Below are positions 36,580 through 49,100 of a DNA stretch of 64,000 nt, one piece after another. Made by a program: the position numbers and the translations under genes. Source of the stretch: Liolophura sinensis. Its lineage: Eukaryota; Mollusca; Polyplacophora; Chitonida; Chitonidae. The notes beneath the pieces were generated by a model. That model was not told the DNA's origin, did not search any database, and worked only from the letters and a program-made list of their open reading frames with translations. The stretch's first letter is position 1. Every line of letters begins with the position of its first letter. The stretch covers positions 868,001 to 932,000 of the forward strand of contig NC_088300.1 in NCBI RefSeq assembly GCF_032854445.1. Reading direction: 5' to 3'.

Positions 36580-37159
36580 CCCACAGTGTTGTCATTGATG
36601 GTAGCTTTCTCCAGGGACCAAGTCTGACATCAACATATCTTCATGCTTTCAGATCACACTAGTTCCTGAGAGTGGCAAACTTAAGGACACAAATGTGCAC
36701 TTATGAGGGTCTAGTACAAAACAAAGTTTCACTCCAGGTCTTTTTAGTAAGCATATATGCAAATTTTCACAAAAATTCCTGCTATAAGCTTTCAAAATTA
36801 ATGATTGAAATTCTTGTTAGGTACGAGATCTTGATCATTCATTCTCTAAGCAAGCAATTCCAGTGCAAATAGTCATAGAGTGCTATTATTTTTGTGACAG
36901 TTTTCATTTTATCATTTAAATTTAGTATATCTACTAGAAAAAAAGGTTTTTGTGGAGATTTTACTTTTAATTTAATTTTAAGCATATCTGTGCAAAAGTA
37001 CAAGGTTCAATATGCCCTTTGGTAGTCAGCATGAGTTTGGTTTATATATTTTAAATTATTTTTACTGTTATATATGTTCTTAATTGTCTGAATTGCTTGC
37101 CTACATTCTAAATTATAGCCCACTATTAAATCGACATTCAAATACAGCGCATCATTGTG

Positions 37160-37300
37160 TATAGTACATGTTTTTATTTATTTGGCTGGTGCTTTACACT
37201 GTACTCAAGAATATTTCACATCTGTGATGAGAACTAGCATTACTGTGGAAGGAAACCGAGCAGAGACTGAGGAAACCCGCAACAATGAGCAGATGGATAG
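37160..37300 (-). mobile_element. Degenerate SINE fragment downstream of SOCS4/5
   Basis: TTTATTTATTTGGCTGGTGC and ACTCAAGAATATTTCACATC followed by a GGAAACCGAGCAGAG-like stretch. Same 3' SINE end as at 46045, more diverged. Confidence 0.5.
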
Positions 37301-37595
37301 CAGACACTTGACCATTATGTGTGTTTATGTACTAGGCAAGAAGTAAGCGCCAGTAACCACTTAAATGTGATATCCAGTAACTTTGTGTTCAAATCTTAGA
37401 TTTGAGGACCTCTTACATCAGGTTGTGACATCTTACTTCATGTTTTTCTGTTGTTTAATACCATTATATATACAAGACAAAAACCATTAAAACATGGTTC
37501 ACAAGAAAAGTCTGTAGAAAGTACATGTACATGTACTAAGTACACAAAAAGGGTTTACAGGAAAAAAAATATCAATTTTGCAAGTAGTGGATGTG

Positions 37596-37601
37596 AATAA
37601 A
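37596..37601 (+). terminator. Candidate poly(A) signal of SOCS4/5
   Basis: First canonical AATAAA on the plus strand that I see after the SOCS stop codon, about 1 kb downstream. An ATTAAA variant lies earlier at 37125-37130. Usage is not shown by sequence alone. Confidence 0.3.
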
Positions 37602-39029
37602 CGCACTCTTTGTCCTATTTTATGGCATTTATTTGAGTGTAAGTCTGATGAAGTAGATGGCTTGAAGTGTGGTACCTGTTTCAGGACTTATTGTATTTGG
37701 TAGGATCACGCTGATTTGATGTACCATACCTTTAAATATTGACTGAATAGTTTTTTTCCTTCTTTTCCTGTCTATGTATAATGTAAGTATCTTGTAAGGA
37801 TGTAAGGATTGTGCATAAATGTATATCACAAAAGGCTGATTGAAACAAAAAAGTCTGATGTGTGGCACAGGCAGTATACAATTGTGTTATGTCACAAAAC
37901 AGCTTGTGACTCAGTTTGTATTCAGAACCAAAGATAAAGCATGGGTTATGTCAACTTACCAGTATAGCAGGTCATTACTCCATGTAGACTAATTTCTCCA
38001 TGTAGCATTTCTCATCTTGTATTGACTCCATTTTCATATGCATGTATCAGTTTACTTTCTGTGGACATAAGGCATACATGGTGAGTGAGAGATTAGCATT
38101 GTCATACCGCTACTAGCAGTTGCAAATGGTTTTGTCAAAGTGAAAGCATGTTTTGTACATGTATTTATCATCATTTGCAAAGCACAGCCCGGCGATAACA
38201 GCATTGGAGTGAGTCTGCATGTGTCCACAGACTCACTACCACAGCTGTCTAATTATGGCTCATATTTTCTTGACAGTGTATTTACATGAGTCAGAGATTA
38301 TTGCAGCTTATGGTCACCTGTTACGTTGTATCTGACAAGTCCTAAAGTCACTGTGCATATTCCCAGCACTGAGTGCAAGGTGCTACTGTGTAGACGTCTA
38401 CAGAGGTTTTCTTGTGATATTATCCTGGTGTCAAAGTCACACAATTTAGTAGTAAAATTGATTGTCTCTTTCAGACTTGCTTGTTCCATTCGACAAGCTG
38501 TGTACCAGGACACTGTTTTGTATTATTTGGAAAGTCATGTTTATTCTGATAACCTGTCAAAACTATTTGTTTTTTGTTTGTCTGGGGTTGTCCCACTACT
38601 TGTTTGAATACATAGGTTTAACTGTAAATGTATTCTGTAGTTTAATGTCACCTGATTATGTGAGTATGTACGCATTGAATGCGTTCCACATTTAAGTGTA
38701 CTCAGCCAGAAACAAACTGTAGTTCAAGTCTAGTTGCACCTTCTGTAGGAAATTGGTTCTTTAAAATGTGGAACTCAATGAGAGAAGAAATCCAAGAGCA
38801 CACAACATAGCATAATCTTAAGATGGTATTTCACACAGTTGTCTCCCAAAAGAGGGTAAAATGGCCCTCATAAACATATTCTTCTCAGGCATGTGTCAGA
38901 CACAGCTAATGTTAGGTGTATCACCATGCATGTGAAAAGGCATCAGGTTGTAACATATCATCAGGCCTTGAGAAGGTCGGAACAGAACTCAACCAATCAG
39001 TGTACGGGTACAGTGCCGGAACAAATATT

Positions 39030-39985
39030 GCACATGTGCATTTATACTGACAGAATGGAGAAGTAAGCCTATGTGCCAGTAACAGTATTGCACATGTGGA
39101 TTTATACTGACAGAATGGGGAAGTAAGCTTATGTGCCAGTACCAGTATTGCACATGTGTATTTATACTGGCAGAATGGGGAAGTAAGCTTATGCACCAGT
39201 ACCAGTATTGCACATGTGTATTTATACTGGCAGAATGGGGAAGTAAGCTTATGTGCCAGTACCAGTATTGCACATCTGTATTTATACTGACAGAATGGGG
39301 AAGTAAGCCTATGTGCCAGTACCAGTGTTGCACATGTGTATTTATACTGGCAGAATGGGGAAGTAAGCTTATGTGCCAGTACCAGTATTGCACATGTGCA
39401 TTTATACTGACAGAATGGGGAAGTAAGCCTATGTGCCAGTACCAGTGTTGCACATGTGTATTTATACTGACAGAATGGCGAAGTAAGCCTATGTGTCAGT
39501 ACCAGTGTTGCACATGTGTACTTGTACTGGCAGAATGGGGAAGTAAGCTTATGTGCCAGTACCAGTATTGCACATGTGTATTTATACTTGCAGAATGGGG
39601 AAGTAAGCCTATGTGCCAGTACCAGTATTGCACATGTGTATTTATACTGGCAGAATGGAGCAGTAAGCCTATGTGCCAGTACCAGTATTGCACATGTGTA
39701 TTTATACTGGCAGATTGGGGAAGTAAGCCTATGTGCCAGTAACAGTATTGCACATGTGCATTTATACTGGCAGAATGAAGAAGTAAGCCTATGTGCCAGT
39801 AACAGTATTGCACATGTGTATTTATACTGGCAGATTGGGGAAGTAAGCCTATGTGCCAGTAACAGTATTGCACATGTGTATTTATACTGGCAGAATGGGA
39901 AAGTAAGCTTATGCACCAGTACCAGTGTTACACATGTGTATTTATACTGACAGAATGGCGAAGTAAGCCTATGTGCCAGTAATAG
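39030..39985. repeat. 60-bp minisatellite, about 16 copies (intergenic)
   Basis: The unit includes CAGTATTGCACATGTGTATT, TATACTGGCAGAATGGGGAA and GTAAGCCTATGTGCCAGTAC. Because 60 is a multiple of three, reading frames stay open on both strands (up to 331 codons on the minus strand). Confidence 0.93.
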
Positions 39986-41239
39986 TATACGTGTGCTCGA
40001 GTATTCGGCAGCACAGGTAGCGCAAAGTGGTATTGCTTACAAAATAGACAAGGTGTGGAGTCTTGAAGCTGGCTATTGTGTTGTAATTTGAGTCTGTACT
40101 CAAACTGTTGTTAAATCAGGATTGGCTTGCGATAGGCGTTACTCAAATCATAATGGAATTTACATCTTTTTCTTGCATGTTTTGACCAAAATTATCTTGC
40201 AGACAAGTCAGTGCTAGAATACTTTGTGTTATTTATGAAGTATATTAAAGCTTGTTAAAACGTATGCTGAATTTTGTCTTGTTCACCATTGTGGCGGCAA
40301 CATCTCCCCTGCTCTGCGTGGATGCACACTGGACACGTTCAGACTGGTGGCTGTACCATATGGTAGACGGAAACTGAATATTTGATGGTATCCATCCCGG
40401 CTGTATGTCACCAGAATGTGAGAGCAGACCAACAGGATTTATGGATTTATAAATTGGATTGGTTTTTAATGTCATACACAGGGATTTTTCACTTATCCTA
40501 AATAACCCCAAATTTTGTCCACAAAAGTACATTTTCAGAGGCAAATAAATGTGAAAAAGATAACTTTTGGTGCTGAAACTGAGTTTTTCAGTAGAAAATT
40601 ATCCCATGGTCCAAGCAGACCTCAAAACACCTTTCTAAAATCATTAGAACTCGCACAATCAGGAAAAATGGGCAAGTTTATGGTCATTTAGGATTTGTGT
40701 GGGTGGAGGAAACCGGTGAAGTCTGAGCTTAGGCCAGATGATTACCAGTGGTCTTCAATACACCTACACAAAAGTGCTCTGGTGGTGTGTTCTGAGTCAC
40801 ATATTGTTTCATGCATTTTTTTTACACAAAGTAATGTGAAATTTTATGTGAGTTGTGTTAGGAAATAACTCATGATGGTCATGCCATCATCGATCTTCTC
40901 CATCTCCCTTTGCTTGCCTGTTGCAGGAAGGTGTGATGTTTGTCCAGCATAACCCTCATGTCAACATACTGTAGAGATGCCTCTGTAGTATTTACACTTG
41001 GTATAAGTCTAGTGTTACACTTTTTTCATAAAACTGGCTTTAGTACAATACTTTTGACCCAGATTTTTTACGCATTTTTATTAGAAGACTATTTCATAGG
41101 CATGTAGGTAGATTCATGAGTGATGAAAACCTAAAGGAGCCTGATAGGGAACCAACCAGCCTTCTACACTGTTTTGTACCTGTTCCTGACCAGATTGCCA
41201 TGTTATTGGTCTGTGGGCACTTGAACATGAAATAGCATT

Positions 41240-41756
41240 GGTCAGTGGGCACTGGCTATGAAAATGTCATGCCTTTGGTCAGTCAGTACTGGATCTGAAC
41301 CTGTGACATTATTGGTCAGTCAGTACTGGATCCGAACCTGTGACATCATTGGTCAGTCAGTACTGGATCTGAACCTGTGACATCATTGCTCAGTCAGTAC
41401 TGGATCTGAACCTGTGACATTGTTCAGTCAGTACTGGATCTGAACCTGTGACATCATTGCTCAGTCAGTACTGGATCTGAACCTGTGACATTGGTCAGTC
41501 AGTACTGGATCCGAACCTGTGACATTGGTCAGTCAGTACTGGATCTGAACCTGTGACATCATTGGTCAGTCAGTGCTGGATCTGAACCTGTGACATTGGT
41601 CAGTCAGTACTGGATCCGAACCTGTGACATCATTGGTCAGTCAGTGCTGGATCTGAACCTGTGACATTGGTCAGTCAGTACTGGATCTGAACCTGTGACA
41701 TCATTGGTCAGTCAGTACTGGATCTGAACCTGTGACATCATTGGTCATTGAGGACT
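41240..41756. repeat. 34-37-bp array, about 14 copies (intergenic)
   Basis: GGTCAGTCAGTACTGGATCT then GAACCTGTGACAT, with or without CATT. Confidence 0.9.
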
Positions 41757-43091
41757 GGATTTGTACCAGTAATGTTAATGGTCTACACCAGCAAGAAACA
41801 GAAAAAAAAACAAAGACTTCACATGATATGCAAATATATTCACTTCAAAAATCAGTATAGTTCAGCCCTAAGTAACTGAAATATAACACCAAGAAATAGG
41901 ATATCTGGCTCTTCCTTCAGCACACACGACATACCCATTTTTTATGAATCATCTTTCGAATTCTGTCACACTGAAAATGGGTTGAACAAACAAAATCCAT
42001 AAAATATCAGTAATAAAATGAGAGACTCCAGGCCTATAAAATTTTCGACTAATATGACGCTCACAAGATGCTACTTTGACAGAACAACAAAAACGTCACA
42101 AAAAAAAAAAAAAGAAACACTGAGCACACAAATGCATGATTGGCTCTTTAGATATGACAATTGTATGTACCACAATATCCTATACTGTAATTCACCCTGA
42201 GTCTTATCTTTCACTAAAATCCATTCTGAAAACCATAGTCAATAAGAAACATTTAAGGAATTTAACTGCTCTTTTTACACATTCTTGATTATGAGAAGTA
42301 TTTGATCATCTTTCATAATATGATTGAATTTTAGCACTTTGCGTAAAAACAGCAATGAGCAACAAGCATTTATTAGACAAATAATTTCTGCAACAACAGG
42401 CCATGCACCATAATTTCACCAGTATTCAGGGCAGATCTAGAAGACACCGGGAATCTCAAATAGCAAAATCCAAATCTTCCCATTATTATGATTAAATGCT
42501 CATTCAGTGAACTTCAGGTAAGAACAAGTTAATGGAGCAATTTACGCTCAGGTAGAAATGCACAACCATGGCCATACTGAAGTACACCAGAACAATTTTG
42601 TACAAAAACCACTGAAATGCCAGTAGATAAACCACTGCAAGCTCCACAGGACTTACAGCTACAGAATTCTGTTTGCACCTTAATCATATAGCACTGAGAA
42701 AAGCATATCACAACTTACTCACCCCATGTATGAAAGGTTTCATACACAGCTATATCTACCACCATGATGATACTTATCTAAAATGGTGAACTTCATGCAG
42801 TATGAAAATGGGCTCTTTCTCATCAACATCTGAACATCAGACAAGTATATACCTTACTCTGCTCAATCACACAAAACATACATGTACTTCCACACATTAT
42901 TTTGTGTATAACCCTGAATTTTTGGTGACAGATTCTGAAGTAAGGGCAGGCGACTCTGGTCTCCAGAAGTGGCTTACATGGCCAGGTACATTGTTTCATG
43001 TGTCTGCCATTCAGCTCAGATTTATTCTGTTATATCTCTTCACTGAGAAAATGAGGTTGACATACATGTACAAGTGTGTACAGCATAACAG

Positions 43092-43097
43092 TTTATT
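43092..43097 (-). terminator. Candidate poly(A) signal of ALDH6A1
   Basis: AATAAA on the minus strand, about 60 nt past the stop codon. A second AATAAA is at 43021-43026 and others lie further down (42368). Which one is used cannot be told from the sequence. Confidence 0.35.
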
Positions 43098-43155
43098 ATA
43101 TCAGATTTGTCCACATCACACATGTGCTGAACTGACACTATTATAAGTGTGAGAG

Positions 43156-46100
43156 TTAACGCATGACAGGCATGGCAGTGGCGGCCTTCCCACCTGTAGC
43201 ATCATCCGCTCTCCACATCTGGGTCACCGTCTTCACTTGGGTGTAGAAATTAAAACCCTACAAACAAATACAATTGATTTTTACAATTACAAACTTCTAT
43301 CCCAAGGTGCCAATTCACAAGTCTGTGGTCCTACTATAATTTACCATGCTGAAGGTTTTAGCAGATATCCCAAGACAGGAAAAGTATTTCAACATTATAC
43401 TATTACCTCATTATTGAAAAAATGATTACGGTTTAACGTCACATTGGCAATACTTTAGCCATATCGTGGCAACTATTTCCACAGCCATATGATGGCGACT
43501 ATTTCCACAGCCATATCGTTGCGACTATTTCCACAGCCATATCGTGGCGACTATTTCCACGGCCATATCATGGCGACTAATTCCACCGCCATATCATGGC
43601 GACTATTTCCACGACCATATCGTGGCTACTATTTCCACAACAATATCGTGGCGACTATTTCCACAAAGATATCGTGGCGACTATTTCCACAACGATATCG
43701 TGGCGACTATTTCCACAGCCATATCATGGCGACTATTTCCACGGCCACATTGTGGTGACCATTTCCACAACCATATCGTGGCGACTATTTCCACAGCCAT
43801 ATTGTGGTGCCTATTTAAACGGCCATATCGTGGTGACTATTTCCACTGCCATATCGTGGCGACTATTTCCACAACAACATCGTGGCGACTATTTTCACGG
43901 CGACATTGTGGCGACTATTTTCATGGCCATATCGTGGCGACTATTTCCACAACGATATCGTGGTGACTATTTTCACGGCCATATCATGGCTACTATTTCC
44001 ACGGCCATATCGTGGCGACTATTTCCACAACCATATCGTGGCGACTATTTCCACAGCCATATTGTGGCGACTATTTCCACAACGATATCGTGGAGACTAT
44101 TTCCACAGCCATATCGTGGCGACTATTTCCACGGCCATATTGTGGCGACTATTTCCACAACTATATTGTGGTGACTTGAAATATGAGGACAAAACGTTTG
44201 TCCACTTACTGCTTTTCCATAGAAGTTCTGATCTCCCCTGAAGGAAGCCCTTGAGCCTGTGAAGGAGAACATGGGTAGAGGGACGGGGATGGGTACATTC
44301 ACGCCCACCTGTCCCACATCAATTTCCATTGTGTACTTCCTGGCTGTAGCCCCGTTTGTGGTGAAGATGGCTGTGCCATTACCGTAAGGGTTGGCATTGA
44401 TGAGGTTGATGGCCTCGTCCAGGCTGTCCACAGCACAGCTGACCAGCACCGGCCCAAATATTTCCTCTTTGTAACATTTCATGTTAGGCTACAACAACAA
44501 CAGCACACATATCTGTGTTTACCTTCCGACATACTGCATGGGTCTGTTCTGTCGTCTTGAGTGTAATGTTAATCTTTCCTCAGATTCTAATTATTAAAAA
44601 CTGTTAAAACAACTGCACAACTGATTCATTTATATATCTGAATATGACTGTTAATTTTGTTCTAGGTGTAATACACACGGTCATAACATTACCCATTCTA
44701 AGGTTTATTTGTTTATTTACTTGATTTGTGCTCACGCCGTAGGCAAGGCTATTTCACTTACATGATGGCAGCCAGCATTATGGTGGGAGGAAAACGGGCA
44801 AAGCCTGTAGGAAATCCCACAATCCACAGGTTGCTGATAGCCCACATATGTCCGGAGAGGAAGCCAGCATGAGCTGGACTTGAGCTCACTGCGACCCCAT
44901 TGGTGAGAGGCTCCTGGGTTACTGTGCCGTACTGGCAGCTAACCACTAGGCTACACTGTCCATCTCTAAGGTTGGAGAAAAGCATCTGCCTTTCAGGTGC
45001 CTTTTAATTTGGCACAATTTACCAAAGGTAATACCTTGACTTTGTGCAGGACGGTCGGCCCCACAAAGTTGCCCTTTTCGTAACCCTTCACCACAACATC
45101 ACGGCCATCTAACAGGAGTTCTGCCCCCTCATCCACTCCAGACTGAACCAGGTCGAGCACCCTTTGCTTAGCCTGAGGAGAGATTAGAGGTCCCAGATCT
45201 GTGCCAGGTTCGTGACCTGCAGAACAAACAGCATTACATATTGATTATGAGGGTAATAGGCTACAAGCTGAATTGTACATCGGTCAGATCTGCAAACTGA
45301 AAATTCAGAAACCCCTAATAATCAATGCCCGTGGCAAATTTAGATGTAAATTAACAGAATGACTATCCTCCACTTCTACACTATCTACAGAAAGTTAATA
45401 TTTGACCTAAAACATCAAATATGATGCAATTTTGCACGATTCTGAAACAATGTATGTATGTAAGTTTGGTTTTTACCTAATATTTCCATCATATGACAAC
45501 ACAGAGTCATTATATACAGGTGTATGTACATATGTAATGTGTCTCCTTGTGGCAGGGCTGAAGACACGAGCCCGGACACCCCACCCAGTCATATAGGTTT
45601 AGAAATATGTTTTCCAGTTAGTTTGGAAGGTAGGATAATACTCCACTAGAAAATGTCACTTTCAGATGCTGAAGTCAAAGTTTATGGCTCTTTTTTGACC
45701 CTCAGATAAGCATGTTCCCCATGAAGTATACAATGATACTGTTATAGGATCAAAGCAAATTTACCCAGTTTCATGGCAGTAGATAAAACATCAATCAAAA
45801 AAAAAAAAATAGCAGGAAGATTAAATTAGACTTACACACCTGCATTGACCTTTAGCTTTTTGGCTTTCTCAACAAGGTCAGGGAGCCAATCTTGAGCCTC
45901 TCCCACAAAGAGGGCTGTGCTCAGCGCCATGCACCTCTGTCCTGCTGCTCCAAATGCTGCTCCCACCAACTGGGCATACAAAAATCGGAAGAAGAAGATT
46001 GAGTGATGATTAAAATTCCCACTAACTGAGATATAGTCGAGCTTGATTTATTTATTTATCTGATTGGTAATTTTTGTCATACTCAAGAATATTTCACATA

Positions 46101-49100
46101 TACAATGTCAATTATGGTGGAAAAAAAACCGAGCACTGCCCGGTGGAAATCCACAGCCATCTGCAGGTTGCTGACTGACCTTCCCTCATACGATCTTACT
46201 GTTCCACAGGCTGCTCCTTTGTGAACAGGTCACGGCAGAGCGATGTACAAAAACTAAGCTGTCATTTTTCATCACTTTATGCCATTCATGAATTTTTTCT
46301 TTCATATTGACCAATTATTATAGAGCCATGTAAAGCCACAGGCTTAGATTACAACACCATACATACATTGGTCACGATTAATTGCTGTTACTGAGGAGTG
46401 TCATATTCCTAGCTAAGCAGCGCTCCATCACCACTGACAAAACACAACGCTCATTTCCAGGATACAAATTACCACTGACCAAACACAACGCTCATTTCCA
46501 GGATACAAATCACCACTGACCAAACACAACGCTCATTTCCAGGATACAAATCACCACTGACAAAACACAACGCTCATTTCCAGGATACAAATTACCACTG
46601 ACAAAATACAACGCTCATTTCTAGGATACAAATTACCACTGACCAAACACAACGCTCATTTCCAGGATACAAATCACCACTGACAAAACACAACGCTCAT
46701 TTCTAGGATACAAATCACTACTGACAAAACACAATGCTCATTTCTAAGATACAAATCATCACTGACAAAACACAACGCTCATTTCTAGGATACAAATTAC
46801 CACGGTCAAACACAACCCTCATTTCTAGGATACAAATTACCACTGACAAAACACAACGCTCATTTCTAGGATACAAATGGCATAACATTTTTACAGTGTT
46901 TTATTTCCGAGAAATCACATCATTTGTATCTTACCCTAAAAAAGCTTAAATATGAAGTAAGGTTCTTCCTACAAGCAAATGAAAACTAGGCATACAAATA
47001 CTTTATTTTTATTTTTATACAAATACATTTATTTTTTCAGATTTTTAAAAGAGTGTTGAAATGCATTCAGATATCTGAACACTATGGTGGGCTTTCCGAG
47101 CCATACAGACAGTATCTAGGGACTCTAACAACAAGCCAACTATTTTTCCTGACGTTCACATCTTTCACTCATGAATAAAAAGAGTTATTCCAACAGTCAG
47201 TGTTGTGATTAGAGTTGAAAAAACTTCCCGTGATGTCAGAGGTCCTAACCTGTCAGAGGTCAGAGGTCCTAAACTGTCAGACAGTATGGTTCATCAAGCA
47301 CACCTTACAATTCAAATGTTTGAGCACCTTTAACTCTTTTCACAAAAATCTAAAAAAATAAATGAAAATATATTTACCAATACAGTTTTAAGTGGTGTTT
47401 TTAGTGATGCATACTTCGGTTTTTAGAGGTTTTGCCCGTAAATAAACAGTTCTTTCTTTAAATAGATTTACTTTCTTGAATAGTAGAAAACCATCAGCTA
47501 AAATAAAACCTGGAACACCCACCTGGTTGAGGGCTTGTTCTTTATTTGCATCCGGCATAACAACTCCATGATTCTTGGCTCCCTGAAGAGTTACAATGTA
47601 TATACAAAAGAGATCAGCTGGAATCCAAATACATTTAGTTTAACATTGTTTAATCAGTATATTTAATATATTTCCTTGAATTTTGTTTGATGTCACATTA
47701 AAGAATTTTTCACTAGAAAGGTTACAATCAGTTTCAAGGGTGGAGGAAACCGGAGTATGTAAGAAAACCACCTACATGTGCCACCTTCCTGAAAACCTTC
47801 CATACACAGGACATACTTACAGATAAGCATACCATGATACTGGAAGGCAAGTGGTCTTACAAAAACATAAATGACTGCACAAAAGAACCCCAAAAATGTT
47901 GTGAACTGAGGCTCGCCAATGGTGAAAGTGCCAGAGGATTAAAAGATATAGCAGGGGCCAAAAAGCCATTAGGCACCATCGTGTATGTCCAATTTCTAAC
48001 CCAGTACTAAACATGTTCAGATTTCTGTGGGTAAACTGTTTGTGACCAGTATTTCCTAGGCTCACAGAACCCTGAGGAATTCATCCATTACAAAACAAGC
48101 AGTCTACAGAGCTGTCAGAAAATCATTTCTTGTTTAATTTTCACCTGTTCTTAAAATTTTTGCAGTCTTCTTAAACCTTGACTCAAATATAACATTCAGA
48201 GCAGTCCCCTGGGCAGTACAACGCAGTAAAGTTACCATCAACCAAACAACTTACCATGTTTGACTGTACCCTCTTGCCATTCTTTGATCCTCTTTCATAA
48301 ATATACTGGCCCTAAAATATACACAAACAAAAAATTATTACAAGACAAGTGTAACATAGAACATAACAAGTGACATTATGCGATAAGACTCACAAACCCA
48401 TAGCCTACATTCATATCTATTCTTATGTAATTTACAGGGATGTTTGTGTTACCACCCCCCCAATACTCCTTAGATCATATTCATTACCACCCCCCAATAC
48501 TCCTTAAATCATATTCATTACCACCCCCCAATACTCCTTAAATCATATTCATTACCACCCACCAATACTCCTTAGATCATATTCATTACCACCCACCAAT
48601 ACTCCTTAAATCATATTCATTACCACCCCCCCAATACTCCTTAGATCATATTCATTACCACCCCCCAATACTCCTTAGATCGTATTCATTACCACCCACC
48701 AATACTCCTTAGATAGTATTCATTACCACTCACCAATGTTCCTTAGATTGTATTCATTACCACCCAATAATACTCCTTAGATCGTATTCATTACCACCCA
48801 CCAATACTCCTTAGATCGTATTCATTACCACCCAATAATACTCCTTAGATCGTATTCATTACCACCTAATAATACTCCTTAGATCGTATTCATTACCACC
48901 CAATAATACTCCTTAGAACGTATTCATTACCACCCACCAATACTCCTTAGATCGTATTCATTACCACTAGATCGATTCAATACTCCCTAAATCATATTCA
49001 TTACCACCCACCAATACTCTCCACATCGTATCCGTTATCACTCACCAATATTCCCTACATCATATCCATTACCACCCACCAATATTCCCTACATCATATC

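Larger units (their letters stand above)
36580..39029 (+). other. SOCS4/5 3' UTR and intergenic DNA
   Basis: AT-rich, with a SINE fragment at 37160 and possible poly(A) signals. No other gene seen. Confidence 0.6.
39986..43155. other. Intergenic DNA and ALDH6A1 3' region
   Basis: Contains the array at 41240-41756 and a SINE-like motif near 40700. Otherwise nothing recognisable. Confidence 0.6.

Noticed and set aside
38921..39916. 331-codon open frame on the minus strand
   Set aside because: Lies wholly in the 60-bp array; the period is a multiple of three and the translation is a 20-residue repeat without domain features.
43489..44241. Overlapping 89-192-codon frames on the plus strand
   Set aside because: Frames of the 26-bp array; they run antisense into ALDH6A1 exon 13.
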